This document shows, piece by piece, positions 45,101-56,253 of a stretch of DNA of 64,000 nt (its first letter is position 1; every line of letters begins with the position of its first letter). Source of the DNA: CAVWUA01 sp963758025 (GTDB lineage Bacteria; Planctomycetota; Planctomycetia; Isosphaerales; Isosphaeraceae). The stretch lies in assembly GCA_963758025.1 (NCBI GenBank), contig CAVWUA010000026.1, forward strand, positions 83,063-147,062. The letters run 5' to 3'. The notes beneath the pieces are model-generated. The model did not search any database, had not been told where the DNA came from, and worked only from the letters and a program-made list of their open reading frames with translations. A program made the translations under genes and the position numbers.

Positions 45101-46130
45101 GGAAGGAGCCGGTGGAGCCGTTGACGATGTCCTTGACCAGCGTCGTGCCGCCGGTCGTCCCGTCGGTCTTCCAGAGCTCCGGCCCGTCGGTCCCGTCGTC
45201 GGCCGAGAAGTAGAGCAGGCCGCCGCTTTCCGTCGCGTTCGAAGGGAACGAGCTCACGAGGCCGGGGTTGATGTCCTTCAGGAGCTGCGTGCCGGCCGTC
45301 GTTCCATCGCTGGTCCAGAGTTCCGAGCCGCTCGCACCGTCATCCGTAACGAATATAAGTTTTCCTTGATATTCCTGGAAGATGCTCGGGAAGCTGTCAT
45401 TGGTGCCAAAATCCTTGACCAGCGTCGTGCCGGCGGTTGTGCCGTCGCTCTTCCAGAGCTGCACCGAGTTGGTCGACATATCAAAGGAATTCAGCATGAA
45501 AAAGAGCGTGCCGTTGACGTTCGCCATCTGGGTGAAGGAGACGTAAGGCCCGGTGGCTCCGGTCGTGAATTCCTTGACCTGGACCGTCCCCGCCGTGGTT
45601 CCATCGGATTTCCAGAGGGCGCGGCCGGTCGGGGTGCTGGCTTCGAAGTAGAGTGTGCCGTTGACGTCCGTGAGGTCGAACGGATACGACCCGCTCAACC
45701 CGGTAAAGATGTCCTTGACGAGGAACGTTCCGGCCGCGGTGCCGTCGCTCCGCCAGAGTTCGCTCCCGCTGTTGCCGTCATTGGCCGCGAAGAAGATCAG
45801 GCCGCCGGAGGGGGTCATCGAATAGATCCCCGACCCCTGCGCTCCGGGCTGGATGTCCTTGACCAGCGTCGTGCCGCCGGTCGTCCCGTCACTCGTCCAG
45901 AGTTCCAGGCCGGTCGCCGGTTGATCCGCGAGGAAGTATAACTGGGAACCGGCCGCCGTCAGGGCAATCGGGTTGTCCGGGATCGGGTTGATATCCTTGA
46001 CCAGCGTGACCGAGAGCAGGGTCCGCTCCTCCAGCGGCTCCAGGCCGCCCGCCAGGACCTGTTCCCGACGCCGCGATGTCATCCGAAGAGTTCGGTTTCG
46101 ACCGATTTTCCTGGACAATGAACTGAACAT
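42147..46130 (-). CDS. giant surface protein: ELWxxDGT repeats plus FG-GAP/VCBS repeats
   Basis: About 1,327 residues. The N-terminus is basic with the planctomycete motif LEPLEERTLLS, a marker of exported giant proteins. Next come 17 units of about 48 residues with the core ELWKSDGTTAGTTLVKDI, a hyalin-like beta-propeller repeat. Then six nearly identical 50-residue units (DFDGDGISDVGVYQPTDSRF) with Ca-binding DxDGDG loops. The tail is basic. The role is probably cell-surface or matrix; no enzyme domain is seen. I prefer ATG 46130 (GAGGTCAGG upstream); the reading extends to 46175. No frameshift, unlike its neighbour. Confidence 0.88.
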   Translation of the reverse strand: MFSSLSRKIGRNRTLRMTSRRREQVLAGGLEPLEERTLLSVTLVKDINPIPDNPIALTAAGSQLYFLADQPATGLELWTSDGTTGGTTLVKDIQPGAQGSGIYSMTPSGGLIFFAANDGNSGSELWRSDGTAAGTFLVKDIFTGLSGSYPFDLTDVNGTLYFEASTPTGRALWKSDGTTAGTVQVKEFTTGATGPYVSFTQMANVNGTLFFMLNSFDMSTNSVQLWKSDGTTAGTTLVKDFGTNDSFPSIFQEYQGKLIFVTDDGASGSELWTSDGTTAGTQLLKDINPGLVSSFPSNATESGGLLYFSADDGTDGPELWKTDGTTGGTTLVKDIVNGSTGSFPSRLTDLSGTLLFSIQDPNGHSALWRSDGTAGGTTLVKDLEIGLGSNFYYYSDQAPFAVSGGAIFFGASDSTNGFELWKSDGTTAGTTLLKDINPGSDSSFPQELTTAGTTIFFTATDGSGANQLWKSDGTAGGTVQVKDFVPASTLGSSYGGFYYGPNATTFQGQIFFEANDGLHGPELWKTDGTLAGTQLLKDIAPGSAGSYPSRPVTYQQSLYFLATEATQTWGLYRSDGTTAGTTLVKSFPMSGSYNSSLTTSGGLLYFSAGDATTGVELWKSNGTTAGTTLVKDLVPGTTSSFPRELTDVAGTLFFTTGGGNGEPSVLWKSNGTTAGTVMLRSFPATSSGITAFSLTALGNTLYFVADDGTHGPELWKSDGTVPGTVMVKDINPNGTTGSSPGNLTAIGTTLFFSANDGVHGVELWKSDGTVAGTAMVKDINPTTTFVGAFPTGFMNFKGRLIFFADDGEHGNEPWISDGTSDGTFLLKDITPGLLGSNLFSNQNSVIINGSLFFAVTDVQHGAELWRTNGTPLTTQLVEDINPGTAGSSPSLLGEKNGALLLLGDDGIHGIELLKATVAPVLQANDDYDGDGISDVGVYQPTDSRFTLYTSGPSNNIPLQFGQGTLYGGHPIPVTGDFDGDGISDVGVYQPTDSRFTLYTSSPANNILLQFGQGTLYGGHPIPVTGDFDGDGITDVGVYQPTDSRFTLYTSGPSNNIPLQFGQGTLYGGHPIPVTGDFDGDGISDVGVYQPTDSRFTLYTSGPSNNIPLQFGQGTLYGGHPVPVTGDFDGDGISDVGVYQPTDSRFTLYTSSPSNNIPLQFGQGTLYGGHPVPVTGDFDGDGISDVGVYQPTDSRFTLYTSSPSNNILLQFGQGTLYGGHPLALPTSPATGTASGVSAMSVSGLVSAASSGSSAPGAALSLRSVPDNGDAALTPLVLPRMSGLDGDENHPDKDKDHRGSRWLRMRGWFTSDHPLDLLEELARGRSVRR
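42481..43350 (-). repeat. six tandem 150-bp coding repeats
   Basis: CCGTAGAGGGT recurs at 42481, 42631, 42781, 42931, 43081 and 43231, exactly 150 bp apart. The units differ at only a few bases, so they look recently duplicated or homogenised. They encode the FG-GAP/VCBS units of the giant surface protein. Confidence 0.92.
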
Positions 46131-46413
46131 GAGAGCCTGACCTCGTCTCGTCGAAGTAGGGGGATGAATCATCAATGATCAGACAAATCCGTGTCTGTTG
46201 AAGCAATTTTTGAGTAAAGATGAGGGCGGGAGTTGTTCACCGTTCCCGACCGGAAAAAGGGCCTGGAAGGGTAGAACAACATTTGCGGTGTCGTTAAAGT
46301 ATGGCGGCGCGGCGGATGGTGAGCAAGCAGTTTTCGCCGCGATGACTTCCAAAGCAAACATGGACGGAAACGATCCGAATCCTCTCGTCGTCAAGGGAGA
46401 GCACTCCTTGTCA

Positions 46414-47487
46414 ATGGAACCTTCCGGTACGGCCAGACCGGAGTCAAATACACGGTCGATCCGTCACGAGTACAGCCGTAACCTCGTTCCGTTGCTCCAG
46501 CAACTGGGGGCCTCGCTGCTCGTCTCGACCTACCAGGCGGGCAAGCTCGTGGCCGTCAGCGCGGAGGCCGAAGGGCTGAATCTGGCGTACCACAACTTCG
46601 AGAAGGCGATGGGGGTTGCGCTCGGACGGGGCTGGCTGGCGGTCGGCACGCGGACGCAGGTCTGGCTGCTCCGGAGCGCGCCGGAGATCGCCCCGAGGCT
46701 GGAGCCGCCGGGCCGGCACGACGCCTGCTTCCTGACCCGCCGCTCGGTCTTCACCGGCGAGGTCCAGGGGCATGAGCTGGCGTGGTCGGGCGAGGAGCTC
46801 TGGCTGGTCAACACCCAGTTCTCGTGCCTCTGCACGCTCGACGGCCTGCACAGTTTCGTGCCGAGGTGGCGGCCCCCGTTCGTCTCGGCCCTGGCGGCGG
46901 AGGACCGCTGCCACCTCAACGGCCTGGCGATGGACGACAACGGCCAGCCGCGCTACGTCACGGTGCTGGGCGAGACCGACGCGAAGGGAGCCTGGCGGGC
47001 GTCGAAGGCCAACGGCGGCGCCCTGATCGACGTGCCGAGCGGCGAGGTCGTCGTCCGGGGGCTCTCGATGCCGCACTCTCCCCGGCTGCACGATGGCCGG
47101 CTCTGGCTGCTCGACTCGGGACACGGGCGGCTGGTCACGGCCGACGTCGCGCGTGGCACGGTCGAGACCGTGGCCGAACTTCCCGGTTATACCCGGGGCC
47201 TGGCCCTGCTTGGCCCCTGGGCGTTCATCGGTCTGTCAAAGATCCGTGAAACCTCGACCTTCGGCGGCCTGCCGATCGCGGAGCGCCGAGGTTCGCTGAG
47301 CTGCGGCGTCGCCGTCGTCGAGTTGATGACCGGCCGCCAGGTCGCCCTCCTGGAGTTTCATACGGGTGTCGAGGAGATCTTCGACGTTCAGGTTCTCCCC
47401 GGCGTCCGTTCCCCGGTGCTCTCCGGTCCCTACCCGGAGCTGGATGAGACGCCGCCGATCTGGATGATCGGCGGCGCCCGAGGGTAA
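46414..47487 (+). CDS. TIGR03032 family protein
   Basis: About 357 residues. It begins YSRNLVPLLQQLGASLLVST and contains ELWLVNTQFSCLCTLDG, CHLNGLAMDDNGQPRYVTVL and MPHSPRLHDGRLWLLDSG, the blocks of TIGR03032, which looks like a beta-propeller. The function is unknown; relatives often sit near surface or tetratricopeptide proteins. The start is uncertain: ATG 46414 or TTG 46408 (with GGGAGAG upstream), with longer options at 46342 and 46360. It lies between two giant surface protein genes on the other strand. Confidence 0.82.
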   Translation: MEPSGTARPESNTRSIRHEYSRNLVPLLQQLGASLLVSTYQAGKLVAVSAEAEGLNLAYHNFEKAMGVALGRGWLAVGTRTQVWLLRSAPEIAPRLEPPGRHDACFLTRRSVFTGEVQGHELAWSGEELWLVNTQFSCLCTLDGLHSFVPRWRPPFVSALAAEDRCHLNGLAMDDNGQPRYVTVLGETDAKGAWRASKANGGALIDVPSGEVVVRGLSMPHSPRLHDGRLWLLDSGHGRLVTADVARGTVETVAELPGYTRGLALLGPWAFIGLSKIRETSTFGGLPIAERRGSLSCGVAVVELMTGRQVALLEFHTGVEEIFDVQVLPGVRSPVLSGPYPELDETPPIWMIGGARG

Positions 47488-47498
47488 AGACGGCGGGC

Positions 47499-50400
47499 TC
47501 AGCGGTCACGACGTTCCCGGCTGAGCGCGTCGAGCGCCTGATCGTACAGCCCGTTCCGATCGTTCGACGACATCGGCGGGCTCCAGGCCGCCAGCAACAC
47601 CGGTTGATCCCGGAACCCTTGCGCGTGGACGCTCCCGTTCCCCCTCACCCGCGAGGGGAGCGGGATCGGATGGCCGCCGTAGCGCGTTCCCTGACCGAAC
47701 TGGCTCGCCCGGTTTCCCAGGGTCGAGCGCGCCTGGTAAAACACCGCCGTTGATGGCTCGAAGACCGTCGGGTCGGTCATCCCGTCGCCGTCGTAATCGC
47801 CCATGATCGGTTGAGGATGTCCGCCGTAGCGCGTCCCCTGGCCGAACTGCACCGCGACGTTCCCCAGGCTCGAACGGGCAATGAAGAAGACCGCGGTCGA
47901 TGGCTCGAAGACCGTTGGGTCGGTCATCCCGTCGCCGTCGTAGTCGGCGGGAATCGGTTGAGGATGTCCGCCGTAGCGCGTCCCCTGGCCGAACTGTACC
48001 GTTTTATTCCCCAGCGTCGAGCCGGCGATGTAGAAGACTGCCGTGGAGGGCTCGAAGACGGTCGGGTCGGTCATCCCGTCGCCGTCGTAGTCGGCCGGGA
48101 CGGGCACGGGATGCCCGCCATAGTTCGTCCCCGGGCCAAACGGAACCGCCTGGTTGCCCAGGCTCGATCGAGCGAGGTAGAACGTCGAGGTGGACGGTTC
48201 GAACACCCCGGGATCGATCATCCCGTCGCCGTCGTAGTCAGCGGGAATCGCCTGCGGTTGTCCGCCGTAGCGCGTCCCTCGACCGAACTGCACCGCCTTG
48301 TTTCCGAGGGTCGAGCGGGCGATGAAGAAGGTTGAGGTGGAGGGCTCGAAGACCGTCGGGTCCGCCTTGCCGTCGCCGTCGTAGTCGGCCGGGACGGGGA
48401 CGGGATGTCCCCCGTAGTTCGTCCCCGGGCCGAACTGGATCGCGGTATTTCCCAGACTCGAACGGGCGATGTAGAAGACGGCGGTCGAGGGCTCGAACAC
48501 CGCCGGGTCGGTCTTGCCGTCGCCGTCGTAATCGGCCGGGACGGGGATGGGATGCCCGCCGTAGTTCGTCCCCGGACCGAACTGGATCGCGATGTTTCCC
48601 AGGGTCGAGCGGGCGATGAAGAAGGTTGAGGTGGAGGGCTCGAAGACCGTCGCGTCGGTCTTGCCGTCGCCGTCGTAGTCGTTCAGGACGCTCGCCGGGG
48701 CCTCGTTGACGGTCACGGCGAAGGTCCGGGAATCGCTCAAAGGCGGCGTGCCGTCGTCGGTGACGCGCACGGTGAGGTCGTAGATGCCCGGCCCCTGCGT
48801 CTCGGTGGGGGTCCACGAGAACGCGCCGGTGTCCGGGTCGATCGTCGCGCCGGCCGTGCGCCGGGGTCGAGGCTATAGGTCAGGCTCTGATTGGTATCGA
48901 CATCCTCGCCGGTGGCGGTCAGGGTGAGGGCCTCTCCCTCGTTCGCCGTCTGATCGCTGATGGCCGCGAGCGTCGGCGGGGTATTGGTCGCCACGGCCTC
49001 GACCGTCACCTGGAACGACGTGGAATCGCTGGCGGGGGTCGCGGCGTCGTCGGTGACCCGTACGGTGATGGTGTAGGACGTTCCGGCCTGAGCCGAGGCC
49101 GGAGTCCATGAAAAGGCCCCCGTGCGGCCATTGATCGTCGCGCCGGTCGGCGCGCCGGAATCGAGGCTGTAGGTCAAGCCGTTGGCGGGCCGGTCGCTGT
49201 CGGTCGCCTGAGCGGTGATGTTCAGCGCGATTCCCGCGTTGATCGTCGCGTCAGGGATGTTGTCGAGGACCGGCGCGGCGTTGACCTCGTTGACGGTCAC
49301 GGCGAAGGTCCGGGAGTCGCTCAGGGCCGGCGTGCCGTTGTCGTTGACCCGCACGGTGATGTTGTAGGTGCCCGGCCCTTGCGCCTCGGTGGGCGTCCAG
49401 GAGAAGGCTCCGGTCGTGTCGTCGATCGTCGCGCCGGCCGGCGGCCGGGGGCAAGGCTGTAGGTCACGCTCTGACCGTTATCGGCGTCGCTCCCGCTGGC
49501 GGTCAGGCTGAGCGTTTCCCCTTCATTGACCGTCTGATCGCCGATCGCGGCGAGCGTCGGCGCGGTGTTGACCTCGTTGACGGTCACGGTGAAGGTCCGG
49601 GAATCGCTCCTGGCGGGGGAGCCATTGTCGGTGACGCGCACGGTGATGTTGTAGGTGCCGGGCCCTTGCGCCTCGGTGGGGGTCCACGAGAACGCGCCGG
49701 TGGTCGGGTCGATCGTCGCGCCGGCCGGTGGGGTGCCGTCCAGGCTGTAGGTCAAGGTCTGATCGCTGTCGGGGTCGCTGGACGGGACCGTCAACGCCAG
49801 CGTCTGGCCCTCGTCCACGGCCTGATCGCCAATCGGATCGAGGGTTGGCGGATTATTGAACGCGACGACCATGACCGAACCGGCCAGGACGGCGGCATTG
49901 GCGTCGTAGGCGACGATCGACGACGGCCAGACGCCCGAGGTGTCCACCTCCGTTGCCGGACCAAAGCCCCCCTGGCCGTCGCCGGAGCGGAACGCCATGG
50001 TGGTCTTTCCGCTCCGATCGTCGTAGGTCAACGCCATGTCGATCTTGCCGTCGGCGTCGTAGTCGCCGAAGGTGATGTCGCTGACCTTGTCCGCGGGTTC
50101 CAGGGTCGCCCCTTGAAAATGGCCGGTCCCGTCGTTGAGGTAGAGGTACAGCGTCTCCGCGCCGAAGGTCTTCCAGGTGTCGTGGCCGATCAGGTCCAGG
50201 TCGCCGTCGCCGTCGAAGTCGGCGGAAACGAACGTGGTGGCGGTGGAGTGTCCTGGGCTCTTGTCGTTAACGACCGTTTCGGTGAAGGTCCCGTTGCCGT
50301 TGCCGTGCAGGAGCCGGAGGTTGTCGCCGTCCACGTCCAGGATGTCCACGACGTCGTCCCCGTCGAAGTCGGCGACGAGCAAGCCGACCTGGCCCCAGGA

Positions 50401-52626
50401 GGTGAGGGACTTGTCGGTTGACGTGTTGGGGTTGTAGCTGAGCGTCCCCTTGCCGTCGCCGAACATGACGCCGTAGGCTTTCGGGCGATTCTCGTACCCC
50501 GAACGGACCAGTTGGACGACGACGAGGTCGAGGTTGCCGTCGCCGTTGACGTCGGACAGGACGCCGTTGCCGATCCCTCCCGGAACCTCGTACGTTCCCG
50601 AGACGTTGAACGTGCCGTCTCCCCGGCCGAGCAGCACGGTCGCCTGGCCGTCGTATACCCCGGGGCTTGCCGACGACGATGTCGGGGAATCCGTCGTGGT
50701 TCAGGTCGCCAACCTGAAACCATCCGAGGTCGCTGAGGCCGGTCGGCACGCTGTCGGCCAGGCGGAACCGGCCTTCCCCCGCGCCGAGCAGGACCTCCAC
50801 GTTGCCGAGGTTCGGCGAGATCTTCACCAGGTCCGGCTCGCCGTCGCGGTTCAGGTCGGCGATGGCGATCCCTTTGTACGGCGGCCCGTCGTCGTACGGG
50901 TCTTGCGAGCCGAGGACCGGGTTCGGGACGTTCGGCGGGCCGAGGACCCCCTGGCCGTCGTTGAGCATCACGCGGGGTTCGGCGAACTTCGTCGCTGCCG
51001 AAGATCACGTCCAGGTCGCCATCGCCGTCCACGTCGGCCAGGGTGGCTGTGGGCGGGACCGAGTCCTCCCGGCCGGCCAGGGGGACGACCTCCGGCGTCG
51101 TCGGCGCGAAGGTTCCGTCTCCGGTGTTGCGCCAGACCCAGACCGAGAGTTCGTCGGTGCCCCATTGCTCCCAGACGCTGGCCACCATCACCAGGTCGAG
51201 CCGGCCGTCGCCGTCCATGTCCCCCGTGGCCTCCAGGCCGAGGCCACGCTTGTTCATTACTTGATACGGATGAACCGTGAACTGGCCGGTTCCGTCCCCT
51301 TCGAGGAACGTGAGGATATTGCCGTCGTACACCTCGTCGAAATTGCTGTAGTAATCGTCGAGGACGACCAGGTCGAGATGGCCGTCATCGTTGAGGTCGT
51401 CGACGACGGCCTTGCCGGTCGTCCCGTGGCCCAGGTCCATCTCGAACGGCGTCCCGAACCCGTCCGGCGTGGTGAGGACGGCCGACATTGAGGTGTCGCC
51501 GGGGCCGAAGTGGCTGCAACCGATGAAGATGTCGTTGTGGCCGTCCTCGTTGACGTCTCCCGTGACGATGGTGCGCGGGATGTTCTCGTAGAGGCCCAGG
51601 TCGAGGGAGGCGATGCGGTTGTAGCCGAGGAACGGGTCCTTGCCGATGACCTGGACGCTCGCGTCCTCGTTATCGTAGCCGGACTGGTAGAGGAGGACCT
51701 CGGGCCGCGCATCGCCGTGGACATCGGCGACGGTAAAGGCATCCCACCTGCCCTTGTTGTTGACGATGAAGGGGGTCTCGGGCGCATTGGAGAACCCGCC
51801 CTGCCCGTCGCTCAGCAGCACCCAGAGGCGCTGATCGTTGCCGACGGAGCCGCCGACGATCAGGTCGGTCTTGCCGTCGAGGTTCCAGTCGGCCGTCCGG
51901 ATCGCGACGGCCTCGGAGCCGGGATCGAGGTCGAAGCCGCGAGGCGCGCGCGAAGCGCCCGCCCCCCTCACCGTCGAGGATCACCACCTGGCCGGGAAGG
52001 CCGTCGTCCCCCTGGCTGATGGTCGCGAGGTCGGGGATGTCGTCGCCGTTGAAGTCGGCGGACGTCACGTCTTCGGGCGGGCCGTAGCCGAGGCTCGCGG
52101 AGTCGCGGACGGCATAACCACCCTGATCGTCTCCACCGACCGTCAGAACGGCGTTCCGCTCGTTGACCAGAACGGCCACCTCGTCTCCGGAGGCCACCAT
52201 CGGCACGCCGGAGGTGTCGGTGATCGCGGTCCCTTGCAGTCGCACGTCATAGTCCCCGCCCGGCACCGGCGTGCCATCGCGGGTCGTGGCGGTCACGATC
52301 GCCTGATGCTGACCCCCCGCGTCGGCATACTCCGCCGAGACGATCCGCAGACCGGGACCGTTTCCCTGGGCGATCGCGTAATTCGCCGCGTCCCCGGCCG
52401 TGGAGGGGTCCATCGCCTCGGAGAACGTCACGGCCACGCGAAGGTGATCGGCGCCGGGGTCGTCCATCCGTGCGACCGAGGCCACCGTCGGCTCGCCACT
52501 GAGCAGCACACGCCCTTCCAGGCGTTCCACGGCGAACGGCTTTTTTGAATGTTTTCGTCTGAGGTTTGAAGGGGAATTCGTCCATCTTCGAGAAGAGAGT
52601 CGGCGCGGATTTCGACGAAGATTCAT
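47499..52626 (-). CDS. giant surface protein: FG-GAP, cadherin-like and repeated propeller units (five frameshifts)
   Basis: About 1,700 residues when joined. The N-terminus has VERLEGRVLLSG, the planctomycete giant-protein motif. Many FG-GAP/VCBS units follow (ADFNGDDIPDLA, TGDMDGDGRLDLVMVA, VNGDGNLDLVVVQL), then four cadherin-like Ig units (PTLAAIGDQTVNEGETLSL, GAFSWTPTEAQGPG), then seven 49-residue units (DYDGDGKTDPAVFEPSTAVF). Breaks lie near 51950, 50985, 50650, 49440 and 48850, each one base and all in GC-rich runs. The start ATG 52626 has a weak ribosome site. Probably an exported, calcium-binding surface protein. Confidence 0.82.
47650..48690 (-). repeat. seven tandem 147-bp coding repeats
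   Basis: CCGCCGT recurs at 47674, 47821, 47968, 48115, 48262, 48409 and 48556, every 147 bp. Each encodes a DYDGDGxxDPxVFEPST unit. Copies are more diverged than in the 42481 array. Confidence 0.9.
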
Positions 52627-53028
52627 GAAGGATCTCAAATGTTTATTAAAAAAAGGGGGAGCGTTCTCCAGAAAGGAATGGAGCAGGCCGGCGCCATCGA
52701 GACCCGCGCGGAGGACGAGGTCCACCGCGAGCCGTTCCGCCGACCACTTCGAGGTCGGCGCGAAGGCCCTCCAAAGAACGGAGCACCAAACGTTCGCGCA
52801 AGCGGACGAAAATTACTGAGATTTCTCGCCGATCCCCACCGCATCACGGCGCAACTTTATAGGAGCGGTTAGGGTTGACTCTCAATCCCTCGCTCGGAAC
52901 GGAGCGTCCCTCACCGGCACGAATTCGAAAGCCCCTGGCACCCTCAAAAACCGGCGGGTCAGGAAATTGATGGGGGGTTCGTGGGCCGTGGTGTTGCCGG
53001 AACCCCCTCCAGCTCCCCCTTCTCTCTG

Positions 53029-53101
53029 TGTCGGGGGGCATCGCCCACCAGATCCCGAAGAGAGGAAATGCAGAAAAAGCGGTGGGCGATGCCCCCCGAC
53101 A
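53029..53101. repeat. perfect 21-bp inverted repeat, MITE- or terminator-like
   Basis: Left arm 53029-53049 (starts TGTCGGGGGGCATCG) and right arm 53081-53101 are exact complements with a 31-nt loop. The surrounding 52627-53209 gap has no convincing gene. It lies downstream of the hydrolase gene (minus) and upstream of the giant surface gene. Confidence 0.75.
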
Positions 53102-53209
53102 ATTGTCAAATGGACCTTCTCGTATACCCTCTGAGTCCACAAGGAGACTCGGGGCTGGCGCCCGGGCGATGGACCGTCGGCCCCCTTCGGGGCTTGACCG
53201 GATCGTCGC

Positions 53210-54516
53210 TTACCAGTCCCCCGAGCCTCGCAGGAGGAAGCGGTTGAGGCGGGTGAATGGGTGGAACCGTCGTGGCGTCTTGACGGGGCTGGGGCCGGGG
53301 TCGGGGGCCCAGAGGTAGGCCGCCATCTTTCGCGCGATCTGCGGGTTGGCCACGGCGTTGAGCAGCGTATGCTCGGCGCCGAGGAGGTCGTGTACATCGA
53401 ACTCCTCGTAACGCGACGCGAGCGGGCCGAGCCGATCGAGGTCTTTCTGCGTCAGGCCGACCCGTCCCAAGGCCCGGGAGTGGCCGCTACGGAAAAGTGC
53501 CGGATAGAGCAGCAGGGCCTCGTCGCGGCGGTTGTACAGGTTCAGGAAGCTCTCGCAACCATACAGCACGCGGTCGAGCCGTTCGTCCGGGTCCAGCCAG
53601 TCGTGATCGCTCGCCCCGGCCAGGATGATCCCCCGCACGTGCAGGTCGGGCCGAAGTTCCGGCAGGCGGACCTCGGGGTCGTGTTTCTCGCTGTTCAAGG
53701 CCCCGCCGCCGAGCAGGTGCAGCGCCGAGGGCACGACCCGGCCGCCGAAACTATGGCCCAGCACGCAGATGCGGCTCGCCGGGGGGAACGCCTGGATGAA
53801 CCGGGCCAGGTGGAACCCCGCGATGAACGCCCGGCGCGCCTTTTCGTTCACGTCGCGGATTCCCAGGGGGTAGATGCGCTGGCTCGGCCAGTCGAACGCC
53901 ACGATCACCACGTCGGGGGGCAGGCTGCGGTTGCGATCCAGCCAGCTATGCGTCCACATGAGGCCGCCCAGGGCGATGTCGGGGGTCGTCAAATTGCCCT
54001 GAACCTGGATCAGGACGGGGTGTCCGGCCGCCTGCGCGAACAGGGCGCGGGGATCGTGCTCGACGAGGTTCCCCGCGCTGTCGAAGTGGAGCACCCGCAG
54101 GCAGGCCCAGGGGTCCGAGCCCATGACCTGCGGGCAGTCCCGCGTCTGGACGATCCAGAACCGCCCGAGCCGCTCGGGACGCGGCTTGAAGTGATCGAGC
54201 CAGACGAACGGCCAGCCGGTCTTCGGGTCCAGGGCCCCTTGCAGGAACGGGTCGAACCGCGACGGGTTGATCCCCGGCCCCGAGCGCCCGGGTCGAGCGG
54301 GTTGATCAGGTTGATCCCCGGTTGCGGCTGGATTCCGTCGGGCGGCAGACCGGGCGGACGGGCGCTCGGTGGCGGCGAGGGGAGCGATGGGCCGAACCCC
54401 GACGGCTGGCCCGGTTGCTGCGCCAGCACGTCAGGGCTGCCGATCCCGGTCAGAACGATCGCGGCGAGGATCATCCCGGCCCGACAGAGGCTCCCTGAAG
54501 TTCGACGGTCCGGCAT
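53210..54516 (-). CDS. secreted alpha/beta hydrolase with Pro-rich N-terminus (one frameshift)
   Basis: A signal peptide (GSLCRAGMILAAIVLTGIGS, cut near VLAQ) and a Pro/Gly-rich spacer are in the first frame. The second frame has VLIQVQGNLTTPD, VVIVAFDWPSQR, the nucleophile elbow VLGHSFGGRVV and a late ASDHDWLDP and GAEHTLLN with Asp and His. The break is near 54285; the joined reading gives INPSRFDPFLQGALDPKTGW. Start ATG 54516 has GGAGGGG upstream. It resembles lipase/DUF900-like hydrolases; the substrate is unknown. Confidence 0.82.
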
Positions 54517-54649
54517 GAATCCCCTCCCCATCCGTGGCCCCGCTCCCTCGTGGCCGTCGCACGGTCCGGGCAAAGAGGGGGGACTCCTATGAATGTTCGT
54601 ATCGGCAGGAAGGGTTGTCTGGATTGAGCGCAACCGAGCGATTGGAGAG

Positions 54650-55850
54650 TCAGCCCGATTGCCCCAGTGTGACCGGAACCTCGACCTTGCGCCCTTTGCG
54701 GAGGACCGTCACCCTGGCGACCTCACCGGGAGCATGGGCCTCGACGGCCGAGAGCAGCTCATCGACGCTCTTCACCGGCTGGCCGTCGATCGCCACGATG
54801 ATATCGGCCGAGCTGGGGTCGAGCCGGAGCGTGCGGAAGAACCCCGAGCCTTCCACGACCACCTGGATCGGCCGGATGCCCGCGCGTTCGGCGGGGCCAC
54901 CCTCGACGACCTCACCGACCAGCAGGCCGATGTCCGTCACCAGCACGCGGCCCAGCCCCAGGTCGGCCCGGATGACCCGCCCGTGCTGGAGCAACTGCGG
55001 CAGAATGCGGCGGATCGCGTTGATCGGCACCGCGAAGCCGATGCCCGAGGACTGGCCGACCGGGCTGATGATCGCCGTTGTGATCCCGATGACCTCGCCG
55101 CGCGCGTTCAACAGCGGGCCACCCGAATTCCCTGGGTTGATCGCCGCGTCGGTCTGGATGATGCCCTTGATCATCCGTCCGTTGATCGCCCGCAACGTCC
55201 GGTCCAGGCTGCTGATGATGCCCGTCGTCAACGTCCGCTCCAGGCCGAACGGATTGCCCACCGCGAGCACCTTCTGGCCGACCACCAGAGGGGCGGAGTC
55301 CCCCAGCTCGACCGGCGAAAGCTGCTCGGCCGGGGCGTCGATCCGCACCACCGCGACGTCGTTCGACGGGTCCTGCCCGATCACCTCGGCGCGGTGCGAT
55401 GAGCCGTCAAAGAGCCGCACCTGGACCCGGTCCGCCCCCTCGACCACGTGGTAATTCGTCAGGACGTGCCCCTCCCGGTCGAGCACGAACCCCGAGCCCG
55501 AGCCTCCCTCCGCGGCTTCCTCGGCGCCGAAGAAGTCGGTCTGGACGATCTCCCGCGTGATGTTCACCACGGAACGATTCACCGCGGCATAGACCTGAAT
55601 GTTGACCTGCTCGTCCGATCCCTCGGAGGGAGACGGAACGGACGCCGGAACCGAGGCGGGCCGGAGCGGAACTCGTCACGCGGGGCGCCGGCGGAACCGG
55701 CCTGGGCCTGGTCAAGGTCGGCGGCCGGCGCGTTGATGGAGGCTCTGTCGCTAAGGGCTCGTTCCGCGATTCACCGCGGAAGTTGAACCAGATCAACACG
55801 AGGAGAAACGTCAGCAGCGCTGTCGCGACATGACCGGCAAAGGTTTTCAT
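54650..55850 (-). CDS. HtrA/Deg serine protease with PDZ domain (one frameshift)
   Basis: Periplasmic protease and chaperone of the trypsin fold. N-terminal TM or signal anchor (GHVATALLTFLLVLIWFNF), then a Pro-rich linker. Catalytic triad: His in LTNYHVVEG, Asp in DPSNDVAVV and Ser in NPGNSGGPL. One PDZ domain follows (LVGEVVEGGPAERAGI, ADIIVAIDGQPVKS). The break is near 55668 in the linker; the joined reading gives RPASVPASVPSPSEGSDEQ. Start ATG 55850. HtrA proteins degrade misfolded envelope proteins. Confidence 0.9.
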
Positions 55851-56253
55851 CTCCGACCCCCTGGCACCGTCACAGGCCCATTTCCGTTCCGTTGCTCTAT
55901 TGTAGAAACCGGGGACGCCGCTGTCCTCCTTGATGTCGCAAGGCATCGCCCTGTCGGGATAGGGCGAGACTCCATAGGATCTCGCCGCGCCGCTTGAGGA
56001 CGATCTCGATCGGCGTCACTCCTCGACCTCGTGGGACCGGGAAAGCACCATCTCGTGTTCTTGACCGAGAAACCGCTTTCCCATGAATCGATCCCTTACA
56101 CATGTCTCCAGATCGCAACGACGGGGCCGTGAGTGGACATCCCAAAATTCTTCGCGATTTGGGGGAGAAGGGTCTTTTCTTTTGGTATGGAATTTGTATC
56201 ACTACAAGAATGAGCGTTTGGCTACATGGTATTTGGCAGAAGAACGTCCCCCC
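55851..56253. other. divergent intergenic region, no gene seen
   Basis: About 400 bp between htrA (minus) and the PEP-CTERM gene (plus). It is markedly AT-richer from about 56140 on and should hold both promoters, but no clear -35/-10 or sigma-54 site was recognised. Confidence 0.4.

Noticed and set aside
42481..48690. CRISPR-like regular spacing
   Set aside because: Periods of 150 and 147 bp are in frame and code for Ca-binding repeats; there are no short repeat-spacer units.
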